Source of the DNA: Bromus sterilis
Lineage: Eukaryota > Streptophyta > Magnoliopsida > Poales > Poaceae
Length of the DNA stretch: 64,000 nt
Reading direction: 5' to 3'
Assembly: GCA_950022295.1 (NCBI GenBank)
Contig: OX465599.1
Coordinates: 2,356,001 to 2,420,000, forward strand
The translations under genes were made by a program, and so were the position numbers. How positions within the stretch are numbered: the stretch's first letter is position 1; the number at the start of each line of letters is the position of its first letter. Under the pieces are notes generated by a model. That model was given only the letters and a program-made list of their open reading frames with translations, was not told the origin of the DNA and ran no database searches. Below are positions 38,756 to 50,999 of the stretch, piece after piece.

Positions 38756-41700
38756 ACATGGGCTATTAATCACCGTTTTGGGTCCCCGGAGTGATTTCCA
38801 CCATTGACGAACCCCAGGGTGCATTTACGTGCCGGTCATCAACACTCACAGTTTTGGCCGATTCTAGGTTGTTTCATGGGCTATTAATCACCGTTTTGGG
38901 TCCCCGGAGTGATTTCCACAATTGACGAACCCCAGGGTGCATTTACGTGACGGTCATCAGTCCTCGCACTTTTGGCCTATTCTGGCCTGTTTCATGGGCT
39001 ATTAATCACCGTTACATGGGCTATTAATCACCGTTTTGGGTCCCCGGAGTGATTTCCACCATTGACGAACCCCAGGGTGCATTTACGTGCCGGTCATCAA
39101 CACTCACAGTTTTGGCCGATTCTGGGTTGTTTCATGGGCTATTAATCACCGTTTTGGGTCCCCGGAGTGATTTCCACAATTGACGAACCCCAGGGTGCAT
39201 TTACGTGACGGTCATCAGTCCTCGCACTTTTGGCCGATTCTGGCCTGTTTCATGGGCTATTAATCACAGTTACATGGGCTATTAATCACCGTTACGTGGG
39301 CTATTAATCACCGTTTTGGGTCCCCGGAGTGATTTCCACCATTGACGAACCCTAGGGTGCATTTACGTGCCGGTCATCAACACTCGCAGTTTTGGCCGAT
39401 TCTGGCCTGTTTCATGGGCTATTAATCACCGTTTTGGGTACCCGGAGTGATTTCCACCATTGAGGAACCCAGGGTGCATTTACGTGCCGGTCATCAACAC
39501 TCGCAGTTTTGGCAGATTTTGGCCTGTTTCATGGGCTATTAATCACAGTTACATGGGCTATTAATCACCGTTTTGGGTCCCCGGAGTGATTTCCACCATT
39601 GACGAACCCCAGGGTGCATTTACGTGCCGGTCATCAACACTCGCAGTTTTGGCCGATTCTGGATTGTTTCATGGGCTATTAATCACCGTTTTGGGTCCCC
39701 GGAGTGATTTTCACAATTGACGAACCCCAGGGTGCATTTACGTGACGGTCATCAGTCCTCGCACTTTTGGCCGATTCTGGCCTGTTTCATGGGCTATTAA
39801 TCACCGTTACATGGGCTATTAATCACCGTTTTGGGTCCCCGGAGTGATTTCCACCATTGACGAACCCCAGGGTGCATTTACGTGCCGGTCATCAACACTC
39901 GCAGTTTTGGCCGATTCTGGATTGTTTCATGGGCTATTAATCACCGTTTTGGGTCCTCGGAGTGATTTTCACAATTGACGAACCCAGGGTGCATTTACGT
40001 GACGGTCATCAGTCCTCGCACTTTTGGCCGATTCTGGCCTATTTCATGGGCTATTAATCACCGTTACATGGGCTATTAATCACCGTTTTGGGTCCCCGGA
40101 GTGATTTCTACGATTGACGAACCCCAGGGTGCATTTACGTGCCGGTCATCAACACTCGCAGTTTTGGCCGATTCTGGCCTGTTTCATGGGCTATTAATCA
40201 CCGTTTTGGGTCCCCGGAGTGATTTCCACCATTAACGAACCCCAGGGTGCATTTACGTGCCGGTCATCAAAACTCGCAATTTTGGCCGATTCTGGCCTGT
40301 TTCATGGGCTATTAATCACAGTTACATGGGCTATTAATCATCGTTTTGGATCCCCAGAGTGATTTCCATCATTGAAGAACCCAGGGTGCATTTACGTGCC
40401 GGTTATCAACACTCGCAGTTTTGGCAGATTCTGGGTTGTTTCATTGGCTATTAATCACTGTTTTGGGTCCCTGGAGTGATTTCCACCATTGACGAACCCC
40501 AGGGTGCATTTACGTGCCGGTCATCAAAACTCGCAGTTTTGGCAGATTCTGGGTTGTTTCATTGGCTATTAATCACCGTTTTGGGTCCCTGGAGTGATTT
40601 CCACCATTGACGAACCCCAGGGTGCATTTACGTGCCGGTCATCAACACTCGCAATTTTGGCCGATTCTGGCCTGTTTCATGGGTTATTAATCATAGTTAC
40701 ATGGGCTATTAATCACCGTTTTGGATCCCCGGAGTGATTTCCACCATTGACGAACCCAGGGTGCATTTACATGCCGGTCATCAACACTCGCAGTTTTGGC
40801 CGATTCTGGCCTGTTTCATGGGCTATTAATCACCGTTACATGGGCTATTAATCACCGTTTTGGGTCCCCGGAGTGATTTCCACCATTGACGAACCCCAGG
40901 GTGCATTTACGTGCCGGTCATCAACACTCGCAATTTTGGCCGATTCTGGCCTGTTTCATGGGTTATTAATCATAGTTACATGGGGTATTAATCACCGTTT
41001 TGGATCCCCGGAGTGATTTCCACCATTGACGAACCCAGGGTGCATTTACATGCCGGTCATCAACACTCGCAGTTTTGGCCGATTCTGGCCTGTTTCATGG
41101 GCTATTAATCACCGTTACATGGGCTATTAATCACCGTTTTGGGTCCCCAGAGTGATTTCCACCATTGACGAACCCCAGGGTGCATTTACGTGCCGGTCAT
41201 CAACACTCGCAGTTTTGGCCGATTCTGGATTGTTTCATGGGCTATTAATCACCGTTTTGGGTCCCCGGAGTGATTTTCACAATTGACGAACCCCAGGGTG
41301 CATTTACGTGACGGTCATCAGTCCTCGCACTTTTGGCCGATTCTGGCCTGTTTCATGGGCTATTAATCACCGTTACATGGGCTATTAATCACCGTTTTGG
41401 GTCCCCGGAGTGATTTCCACCATTGACGAACCCCAGGGTGCATTTACGTGCCGGTCATCAACACTCACAGTTTTGGCCGATTCTGGGTTGTTTCATGGGC
41501 TATTAATCACCGTTTTGGGTCCCCGGAGTGATTTCCACAATTGAAGAACCCCAGGGTGCATTTACGTGACGGTCATCAGTCCTCGCACTTTTGGCCGATT
41601 CTGGCCTGTTTCATGGGCTATTAATCACCGTTACATGGGCTATTAATCACCGTTTTGGGTCCCCGGAGTGATTTCCACCATTGACGAACCCCAGGGTGCA

Positions 41701-42030
41701 TTTACGTGCTGGTCATCAACACTCGCAGTTTTGGCCGATTCTGGCCTGTTTCATGGGCTATTAATCACCGTTTTGGGTCCCCAGAGTGATTTCCTCCATT
41801 GACGAACCCCAGGGTGCATTTACGTGCCATTCATCAACACTCGCAATTTTGGCCGATTCTGGCCTGTTTCATGGGCTATTAATCACCGTTACATGGGCTA
41901 TTAATCACCGTTTTGGGTCCCCGGAGTGATTTCCACCATTGACGAACCCCAGGGTGCATTTACGTGCCGGTCATCAACACTCGCAGTTTTGGCCGATTCT
42001 GGATTGTTTCATGGGCTATTAATCACCGTT
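38144..42030. repeat. 30-monomer HOR, 3887-bp unit, copy 1
   Basis: The largest unit in the window. It repeats at 42031 with landmarks exactly 3887 bp apart: taattaccgtt monomers at 38402 and 42289, gattctagg monomers at 38778 and 42665, 162-bp monomers at 39154 and 43041, the gggtaccc monomer at 39316 and 43203, gtcctcgg monomers at 39949 and 43836. It contains another single copy of the 1029-bp octamer at 39831-40859. The left boundary is soft, since the first monomers are also the end of the 2652-bp unit. A private change is tcaaaactcgcag in the monomer starting 40463, which is tcaacactcgcag in copy 2. Confidence 0.88.
39154..39315. repeat. 162-bp monomer with triplicated 22-bp end
   Basis: A class B-like monomer (head ccacaattg, middle acggtcatcagtcc) whose terminal 22-bp block is present three times: the first ends cacagtt, the second begins acatggg, the third begins acgtggg. 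Length is 118 + 2 x 22 = 162 bp. It shows that the 22-bp block itself expands as a small tandem repeat inside the larger repeat. It sits inside the 3887-bp unit, and the only other copy seen is 3887 bp downstream. Confidence 0.93.
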
Positions 42031-45000
42031 TTGGGTCCCCGGAGTGATTTTCACAATTGACGAACCCCAGGGTGCATTTACGTGACGGTCATCAGTCCTC
42101 GCACTTTTGGCCGATTCTGGCCTGTTTCATGGGCTATTAATCACCGTTACATGGGCTATTAATCACCGTTTTGGGTCCCCGGAGTGATTTCCACCATTGA
42201 CGAACCCCAGGGTGCATTTACGTGCCGGTCATCAACACTCACAGTTTTGGCCGATTCTGGGTTGTTTCATGGGCTATTAATTACCGTTTTGGGTCCCCGG
42301 AGTGATTTCCACCATTGACGAACCCCAGGGTGCATTTACGTGACGGTCATCAGTCCTCGCAGTTTTGGCCGATTCTGGGTTGTTTGATGGGCTATTAATC
42401 ACCGTTTTGGGTCCCCGGAGTGATTTCCACCATTGACGAACCCCAGGGTGCATTTACGTGCCGGTCATCAACACTCGCAGTTTTGGCCGATTCTGGATTG
42501 TTTCATGGGCTATTAATCACCGTTTTCGGTCCCCGGAGTGATTTTCACAATTGACGAACCCCAGGGTGCATTTACGTGACGGTCATCAGTCCTCGCACTT
42601 TTGGCCGATTCTGGCCTGTTTCATGGGCTATTAATCACCGTTACATGGGCTATTAATCACCGTTTTGGGTCCCCGGAGTGATTTCCACCATTGACGAACC
42701 CCAGGGTGCATTTACGTGCCGGTCATCAACACTCACAGTTTTGGCCGATTCTAGGTTGTTTCATGGGCTATTAATCACCGTTTTGGGTCCCCGGAGTGAT
42801 TTCCACAATTGACGAACCCCAGGGTGCATTTACGTGACGGTCATCAGTCCTCGCACTTTTGGCCTATTCTGGCCTGTTTCATGGGCTATTAATCACCGTT
42901 ACATGGGCTATTAATCACCGTTTTGGGTCCCCGGAGTGATTTCCACCATTGACGAACCCCAGGGTGCATTTACGTGCCGGTCATCAACACTCACAGTTTT
43001 GGCCGATTCTGGGTTGTTTCATGGGCTATTAATCACCGTTTTGGGTCCCCGGAGTGATTTCCACAATTGACGAACCCCAGGGTGCATTTACGTGACGGTC
43101 ATCAGTCCTCGCACTTTTGGCCGATTCTGGCCTGTTTCATGGGCTATTAATCACAGTTACATGGGCTATTAATCACCGTTACGTGGGCTATTAATCACCG
43201 TTTTGGGTCCCCGGAGTGATTTCCACCATTGACGAACCCTAGGGTGCATTTACGTGCCGGTCATCAACACTCGCAGTTTTGGCCGATTCTGGCCTGTTTC
43301 ATGGGCTATTAATCACCGTTTTGGGTACCCGGAGTGATTTCCACCATTGAGGAACCCAGGGTGCATTTACGTGCCGGTCATCAACACTCGCAGTTTTGGC
43401 AGATTTTGGCCTGTTTCATGGGCTATTAATCACAGTTACATGGGCTATTAATCACCGTTTTGGGTCCCCGGAGTGATTTCCACCATTGACGAACCCCAGG
43501 GTGCATTTACGTGCCGGTCATCAACACTCGCAGTTTTGGCCGATTCTGGATTGTTTCATGGGCTATTAATCACCGTTTTGGGTCCCCGGAGTGATTTTCA
43601 CAATTGACGAACCCCAGGGTGCATTTACGTGACGGTCATCAGTCCTCGCACTTTTGGCCGATTCTGGCCTGTTTCATGGGCTATTAATCACCGTTACATG
43701 GGCTATTAATCACCGTTTTGGGTCCCCGGAGTGATTTCCACCATTGACGAACCCCAGGGTGCATTTACGTGCCGGTCATCAACACTCGCAGTTTTGGCCG
43801 ATTCTGGATTGTTTCATGGGCTATTAATCACCGTTTTGGGTCCTCGGAGTGATTTTCACAATTGACGAACCCAGGGTGCATTTACGTGACGGTCATCAGT
43901 CCTCGCACTTTTGGCCGATTCTGGCCTATTTCATGGGCTATTAATCACCGTTACATGGGCTATTAATCACCGTTTTGGGTCCCCGGAGTGATTTCTACGA
44001 TTGACGAACCCCAGGGTGCATTTACGTGCCGGTCATCAACACTCGCAGTTTTGGCCGATTCTGGCCTGTTTCATGGGCTATTAATCACCGTTTTGGGTCC
44101 CCGGAGTGATTTCCACCATTAACGAACCCCAGGGTGCATTTACGTGCCGGTCATCAAAACTCGCAATTTTGGCCGATTCTGGCCTGTTTCATGGGCTATT
44201 AATCACAGTTACATGGGCTATTAATCATCGTTTTGGATCCCCAGAGTGATTTCCATCATTGAAGAACCCAGGGTGCATTTACGTGCCGGTTATCAACACT
44301 CGCAGTTTTGGCAGATTCTGGGTTGTTTCATTGGCTATTAATCACTGTTTTGGGTCCCTGGAGTGATTTCCACCATTGACGAACCCCAGGGTGCATTTAC
44401 GTGCCGGTCATCAACACTCGCAGTTTTGGCAGATTCTGGGTTGTTTCATTGGCTATTAATCACCGTTTTGGGTCCCTGGAGTGATTTCCACCATTGACGA
44501 ACCCCAGGGTGCATTTACGTGCCGGTCATCAACACTCGCAATTTTGGCCGATTCTGGCCTGTTTCATGGGTTATTAATCATAGTTACATGGGCTATTAAT
44601 CACCGTTTTGGATCCCCGGAGTGATTTCCACCATTGACGAACCCAGGGTGCATTTACATGCCGGTCATCAACACTCGCAGTTTTGGCCGATTCTGGCCTG
44701 TTTCATGGGCTATTAATCACCGTTACATGGGCTATTAATCACCGTTTTGGGTCCCCGGAGTGATTTCCACCATTGACGAACCCCAGGGTGCATTTACGTG
44801 CCGGTCATCAACACTCGCAATTTTGGCCGATTCTGGCCTGTTTCATGGGTTATTAATCATAGTTACATGGGGTATTAATCACCGTTTTGGATCCCCGGAG
44901 TGATTTCCACCATTGACGAACCCAGGGTGCATTTACATGCCGGTCATCAACACTCGCAGTTTTGGCCGATTCTGGCCTGTTTCATGGGCTATTAATCACC

Positions 45001-45917
45001 GTTACATGGGCTATTAATCACCGTTTTGGGTCCCCAGAGTGATTTCCACCATTGACGAACCCCAGGGTGCATTTACGTGCCGGTCATCAACACTCGCAGT
45101 TTTGGCCGATTCTGGATTGTTTCATGGGCTATTAATCACCGTTTTGGGTCCCCGGAGTGATTTTCACAATTGACGAACCCCAGGGTGCATTTACGTGACG
45201 GTCATCAGTCCTCGCACTTTTGGCCGATTCTGGCCTGTTTCATGGGCTATTAATCACCGTTACATGGGCTATTAATCACCGTTTTGGGTCCCCGGAGTGA
45301 TTTCCACCATTGACGAACCCCAGGGTGCATTTACGTGCCGGTCATCAACACTCACAGTTTTGGCCGATTCTGGGTTGTTTCATGGGCTATTAATCACCGT
45401 TTTGGGTCCCCGGAGTGATTTCCACAATTGACGAACCCCAGGGTGCATTTACGTGACGGTCATCAGTCCTCGCACTTTTGGCCGATTCTGGCCTGTTTCA
45501 TGGGCTATTAATCACCGTTACATGGGCTATTAATCACCGTTTTGGGTCCCCGGAGTGATTTCCACCATTGACGAACCCCAGGGTGCATTTACGTGCTGGT
45601 CATCAACACTCGCAGTTTTGGCCGATTCTGGCCTGTTTCATGGGCTATTAATCACCGTTTTGGGTCCCCAGAGTGATTTCCTCCATTGACGAACCCCAGG
45701 GTGCATTTACGTGCCATTCATCAACACTCGCAATTTTGGCCGATTCTGGCCTGTTTCATGGGCTATTAATCACCGTTACATGGGCTATTAATCACCGTTT
45801 TGGGTCCCCGGAGTGATTTCCACCATTGACGAACCCCAGGGTGCATTTACGTGCCGGTCATCAACACTCGCAGTTTTGGCCGATTCTGGATTGTTTCATG
45901 GGCTATTAATCACCGTT
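42031..45917. repeat. 30-monomer HOR, 3887-bp unit, copy 2
   Basis: Repeats copy 1 monomer for monomer. The first monomer has gtccccgg where copy 1 has gtcctcgg. One further near-match of about 260 bp continues to 46175, after which the order changes with a monomer beginning ttggggtcccc. Its right half (from 43975) is also the first part of the 2975-bp unit, so the two HORs interlock. It includes a 1029-bp octamer at 43718-44746. Confidence 0.87.
43041..43202. repeat. Second 162-bp monomer, 3887 bp after the first
   Basis: Same triplicated end as the monomer at 39154, with the same variant bases in each sub-copy (cacagtt, acatggg, acgtggg). The exact spacing of 3887 bp shows it was copied as part of the larger unit and did not arise independently. 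Confidence 0.93.
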
Positions 45918-48900
45918 TTGGGTCCCCGGAGTGATTTTCACAATTGACGAACCCCAGGGTGCATTTACGTGACGGTCATCAGTCCTCGCACTTTTGGCCG
46001 ATTCTGGCCTGTTTCATGGGCTATTAATCACCGTTACATGGGCTATTAATCACCGTTTTGGGTCCCCGGAGTGATTTCCACCATTGACGAACCCCAGGGT
46101 GCATTTACGTGCCGGTCATCAACACTCACAGTTTTGGCCGATTCTGGGTTGTTTCATGGGCTATTAATCACCGTTTTGGGGTCCCCGGAGTGATTTCCAC
46201 AATTGACGAACCCCAGGGTGCATTTACGTGACGGTCATCAGTCCTCGCACTTTTGGCCGATTCTGGCCTGTTTCATGGGCTATTAATCACCGTTACGTGG
46301 GCTATTAATCACCGTTTTGGGTCCCCGGAGTGATTTCCACCATTGACGAACCCCAGGGTGCATTTACGTGCTGGTCATCAACACTCGCAGTTTTGGCCGA
46401 TTCTGGCCTGTTTCATGGGCTATTAATCACCGTTTTGGGTCCCCAGAGTGATTTCCTCCATTGAAGAACCCCAGGGTGCATTTACGTGCCGTTCATCAAC
46501 ACTCGCAGTTTTGGCCGATTCTGGCCTGTTTTATGGGCTATTAATCACCGTTTTGGGTCCCCGGAGTGATTTCCACCATTGACGAACCCCAGGGTGCATT
46601 TACGTGCTGGTCATCAACACTCGCAGTTTTGGCAGATTCTGGGTTGTTTCAAGGGCTATTAATCACCGTTTTGGGTCCCCGAAGTGATTTTCACAATTGA
46701 CGAACCCTAGGGTGCATTTACGTAACGGTCATCAGTCCTCGCACTTTTGGCCGATTCTGGCCTGTTTCATGGGTATTAATCACCGTTACATGGGCTATTA
46801 ATCACCGTTTTGGGTCCCCGGAGTGTTTTCCACCATTGACGAACCCCAGGGTGCATTTACGTGCCGGTCATCAACACTCGCAGTTTTGGCCGATTCTGGC
46901 CTGTTTCATGGGCTATTAATCACAGTTACATGGGCTATTAATCACCGTTTTGGGTCCCCGGAGTGATTTCCACCATTGACGAACCCCAGGGTGCATTTAC
47001 GTGCCGGTCATCAACACTCGCAGTTTTGGCCGATTCTGGCCTGTTTCATGGGCTATTAATCACCGTTTTGGGTCCCCGGAGTGATTTCCACCATTAACGA
47101 ACCCCAGGGTGCATTTACGTGCCGGTCATCAAAACTCGCAATTTTGGCCGATTCTGGCCTGTTTCATGGGCTATTAATCACAGTTACATGGGCTATTAAT
47201 CATCGTTTTGGATCCCCAGAGTGATTTCCATCATTGAAGAACCCAGGGTGCATTTACGTGCCGGTTATCAACACTCGCAGTTTTGGCAGATTCTGGGTTG
47301 TTTCATTGGCTATTAATCACTGTTTTGGGTCCCTGGAGTGATTTCCACCATTGACGAACCCCAGGGTGCATTTACGTGCCGGTCATCAACACTCGCAGTT
47401 TTGGCAGATTCTGGGTTGTTTCATTGGCTATTAATCACCGTTTTGGGTCCCTGGAGTGATTTCCACCATTGACGAACCCCAGGGTGCATTTACGTGCCGG
47501 TCATCAACACTCGCAATTTTGGCCGATTCTGGCCTGTTTCATGGGTTATTAATCATAGTTACATGGGCTATTAATCACCGTTTTGGATCCCCGGAGTGAT
47601 TTCCACCATTGACGAACCCAGGGTGCATTTACATGCCGGTCATCAACACTCGCAGTTTTGGCCGATTCTGGCCTGTTTCATGGGCTATTAATCACCGTTA
47701 CATGGGCTATTAATCACCGTTTTGGGTCCCCGGAGTGATTTCCACCATTGACGAACCCCAGGGTGCATTTACGTGCCGGTCATCAACACTCGCAATTTTG
47801 GCCGATTCTGGCCTGTTTCATGGGTTATTAATCATAGTTACATGGGGTATTAATCACCGTTTTGGATCCCCGGAGTGATTTCCACCATTGACGAACCCAG
47901 GGTGCATTTACATGCCGGTCATCAACACTCGCAGTTTTGGCCGATTCTGGCCTGTTTCATGGGCTATTAATCACCGTTACATGGGCTATTAATCACCGTT
48001 TTGGGTCCCCAGAGTGATTTCCACCATTGACGAACCCCAGGGTGCATTTACGTGCCGGTCATCAACACTCGCAGTTTTGGCCGATTCTGGATTGTTTCAT
48101 GGGCTATTAATCACCGTTTTGGGTCCCCGGAGTGATTTTCACAATTGACGAACCCCAGGGTGCATTTACGTGACGGTCATCAGTCCTCGCACTTTTGGCC
48201 GATTCTGGCCTGTTTCATGGGCTATTAATCACCGTTACATGGGCTATTAATCACCGTTTTGGGTCCCCGGAGTGATTTCCACCATTGACGAACCCCAGGG
48301 TGCATTTACGTGCCGGTCATCAACACTCACAGTTTTGGCCGATTCTGGGTTGTTTCATGGGCTATTAATCACCGTTTTGGGTCCCCGGAGTGATTTCCAC
48401 AATTGACGAACCCCAGGGTGCATTTACGTGACGGTCATCAGTCCTCGCACTTTTGGCCGATTCTGGCCTGTTTCATGGGCTATTAATCACCGTTACATGG
48501 GCTATTAATCACCGTTTTGGGTCCCCGGAGTGATTTCCACCATTGACGAACCCCAGGGTGCATTTACGTGCTGGTCATCAACACTCGCAGTTTTGGCCGA
48601 TTCTGGCCTGTTTCATGGGCTATTAATCACCGTTTTGGGTCCCCAGAGTGATTTCCTCCATTGACGAACCCCAGGGTGCATTTACGTGCCATTCATCAAC
48701 ACTCGCAATTTTGGCCGATTCTGGCCTGTTTCATGGGCTATTAATCACCGTTACATGGGCTATTAATCACCGTTTTGGGTCCCCGGAGTGATTTCCACCA
48801 TTGACGAACCCCAGGGTGCATTTACGTGCCGGTCATCAACACTCGCAGTTTTGGCCGATTCTGGATTGTTTCATGGGCTATTAATCACCGTTTTGGGTCC

Positions 48901-49924
48901 CCGGAGTGATTTTCACAATTGACGAACCCCAGGGTGCATTTACGTGACGGTCATCAGTCCTCGCACTTTTGGCCGATTCTGGCCTGTTTCATGGGCTATT
49001 AATCACCGTTACATGGGCTATTAATCACCGTTTTGGGTCCCCGGAGTGATTTCCACCATTGACGAACCCCAGGGTGCATTTACGTGCCGGTCATCAACAC
49101 TCACAGTTTTGGCCGATTCTGGGTTGTTTCATGGGCTATTAATCACCGTTTTGGGGTCCCCGGAGTGATTTCCACAATTGACGAACCCCAGGGTGCATTT
49201 ACGTGACGGTCATCAGTCCTCGCACTTTTGGCCGATTCTGGCCTGTTTCATGGGCTATTAATCACCGTTACGTGGGCTATTAATCACCGTTTTGGGTCCC
49301 CGGAGTGATTTCCACCATTGACGAACCCCAGGGTGCATTTACGTGCTGGTCATCAACACTCGCAGTTTTGGCCGATTCTGGCCTGTTTCATGGGCTATTA
49401 ATCACCGTTTTGGGTCCCCAGAGTGATTTCCTCCATTGAAGAACCCCAGGGTGCATTTACGTGCCGTTCATCAACACTCGCAGTTTTGGCCGATTCTGGC
49501 CTGTTTTATGGGCTATTAATCACCGTTTTGGGTCCCCGGAGTGATTTCCACCATTGACGAACCCCAGGGTGCATTTACGTGCTGGTCATCAACACTCGCA
49601 GTTTTGGCAGATTCTGGGTTGTTTCAAGGGCTATTAATCACCGTTTTGGGTCCCCGAAGTGATTTTCACAATTGACGAACCCTAGGGTGCATTTACGTAA
49701 CGGTCATCAGTCCTCGCACTTTTGGCCGATTCTGGCCTGTTTCATGGGTATTAATCACCGTTACATGGGCTATTAATCACCGTTTTGGGTCCCCGGAGTG
49801 TTTTCCACCATTGACGAACCCCAGGGTGCATTTACGTGCCGGTCATCAACACTCGCAGTTTTGGCCGATTCTGGCCTGTTTCATGGGCTATTAATCACAG
49901 TTACATGGGCTATTAATCACCGTT
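43975..49924. repeat. 23-monomer HOR, 2975-bp unit, two copies
   Basis: Copies at 43975-46949 and 46950-49924. Landmarks lie exactly 2975 bp apart: ccattaacg monomers at 44093 and 47068, gtccctgg monomers at 44350 and 47325, the extra-g monomers at 46176 and 49151, ccagag with cattgaagaac at 46435 and 49410, gagtgttttcc monomers at 46810 and 49785. The first monomer differs (ctacgattg at 43975, ccaccattg at 46950), which places the breakpoint in or near it. The unit joins the right half of the 3887-bp unit to a tail that includes the trimer also seen at 376-772. Confidence 0.9.
46176..46316. repeat. 141-bp monomer with an extra g
   Basis: This class B-like monomer begins ttggggtcccc, one g more than any other, giving 141 bp. 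Its 22-bp block starts acgtggg rather than acatggg. The only twin I saw is at 49151-49291, 2975 bp away. The related monomer at 61234 keeps the acgtggg change but lacks the extra g, so the insertion came after acgtggg and before duplication of the 2975-bp unit. Confidence 0.88.
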
Positions 49925-50999
49925 TTGGGTCCCCGGAGTGATTTCCACCATTGACGAACCCCAGGGTGCATTTACGTGCCGGTCATCAACACTCGCAGTT
50001 TTGGCCGATTCTGGATTGTTTCATGGGCTATTAATCACCGTTTTGGGTCCCCGGAGTGATTTTCACAATTGACGAACCCCAGGGTGCATTTACGTGACGG
50101 TCATCAGTCCTCGCACTTTTGGCCGATTCTGGCCTGTTTCATGGGCTATTAATCACCGTTACATGGGCTATTAATCACCGTTTTGGGTCCCCGGAGTGAT
50201 TTCCACCATTGACGAACCCCAGGGTGCATTTACGTGCCGGTCATCAACACTCGCAGTTTTGGCAGATTCTGGGTTGTTTAATGGGCTATTAATCACCGTT
50301 TTGGGTCCCCGAAGTGATTTTCACAATTGACGAACCCTAGGGTGCATTTACGTAACGGTCATCAGTCCTCGCACTTTTGGCTGATTCTGGCCTGTTTCAT
50401 TGGCTATTAATCACCGTTACATGGGCTATTAATCACCGTTTTGGGTCCCCGGAGTGATTTCTACGATTGACGAACCCCAGGGTGCATTTACGTGCCGGTC
50501 ATCAACACTCGCAGTTTTGGCCGATTCTGGCCTGTTTCATGGGCTATTAATCACAGTTACATGGGCTATTAATCACCGTTTTGGGTCCCCGGAGTGATTT
50601 CCACAATTGACGAACCCCAGGGTGCATTTACGTGACGGTCATCAGTCCTCGCACTTTTGGCCGATTCTGGCCTGTTTCATGGGCTATTAATCACCGTTAC
50701 ATGGGCTATTAATCACCGTTTTGGGTCCCCGGAGTGATTTCCACCATTGACGAACCCCAGGGTGCATTTACGTGCCGGTCATCAACACTCGCAATTTTGG
50801 CCGATTCTGGCCTGTTTCATGGGTTATTAATCATAGTTACATGGGGTATTAATCAGCGTTTTGGATCCCCGGAGTGATTTCCACCATTGACGAACCCAGG
50901 GTGCATTTACATGCCGGTCATCAACACTCGCAGTTTTGGCCGATTCTGGCCTGTTTCATGGGCTATTAATAACCGTTACATGGGCTATTAATCACCGTT
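49925..50999. repeat. Eight-monomer linker before the 1310-bp HOR
   Basis: Monomers start at 49925, 50043, 50183, 50301, 50441, 50581, 50721 and 50861, with an unusual run of four consecutive 140-mers and a 139-mer. Variants include gtttaatgggc just before 50301, ggctgatt at 50382 and a private aatcagcgtt just before 50861. The segment 50301-50720 recurs at 62124-62543, 11823 bp downstream, so this linker shares ancestry with the right edge of the window. Confidence 0.8.
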
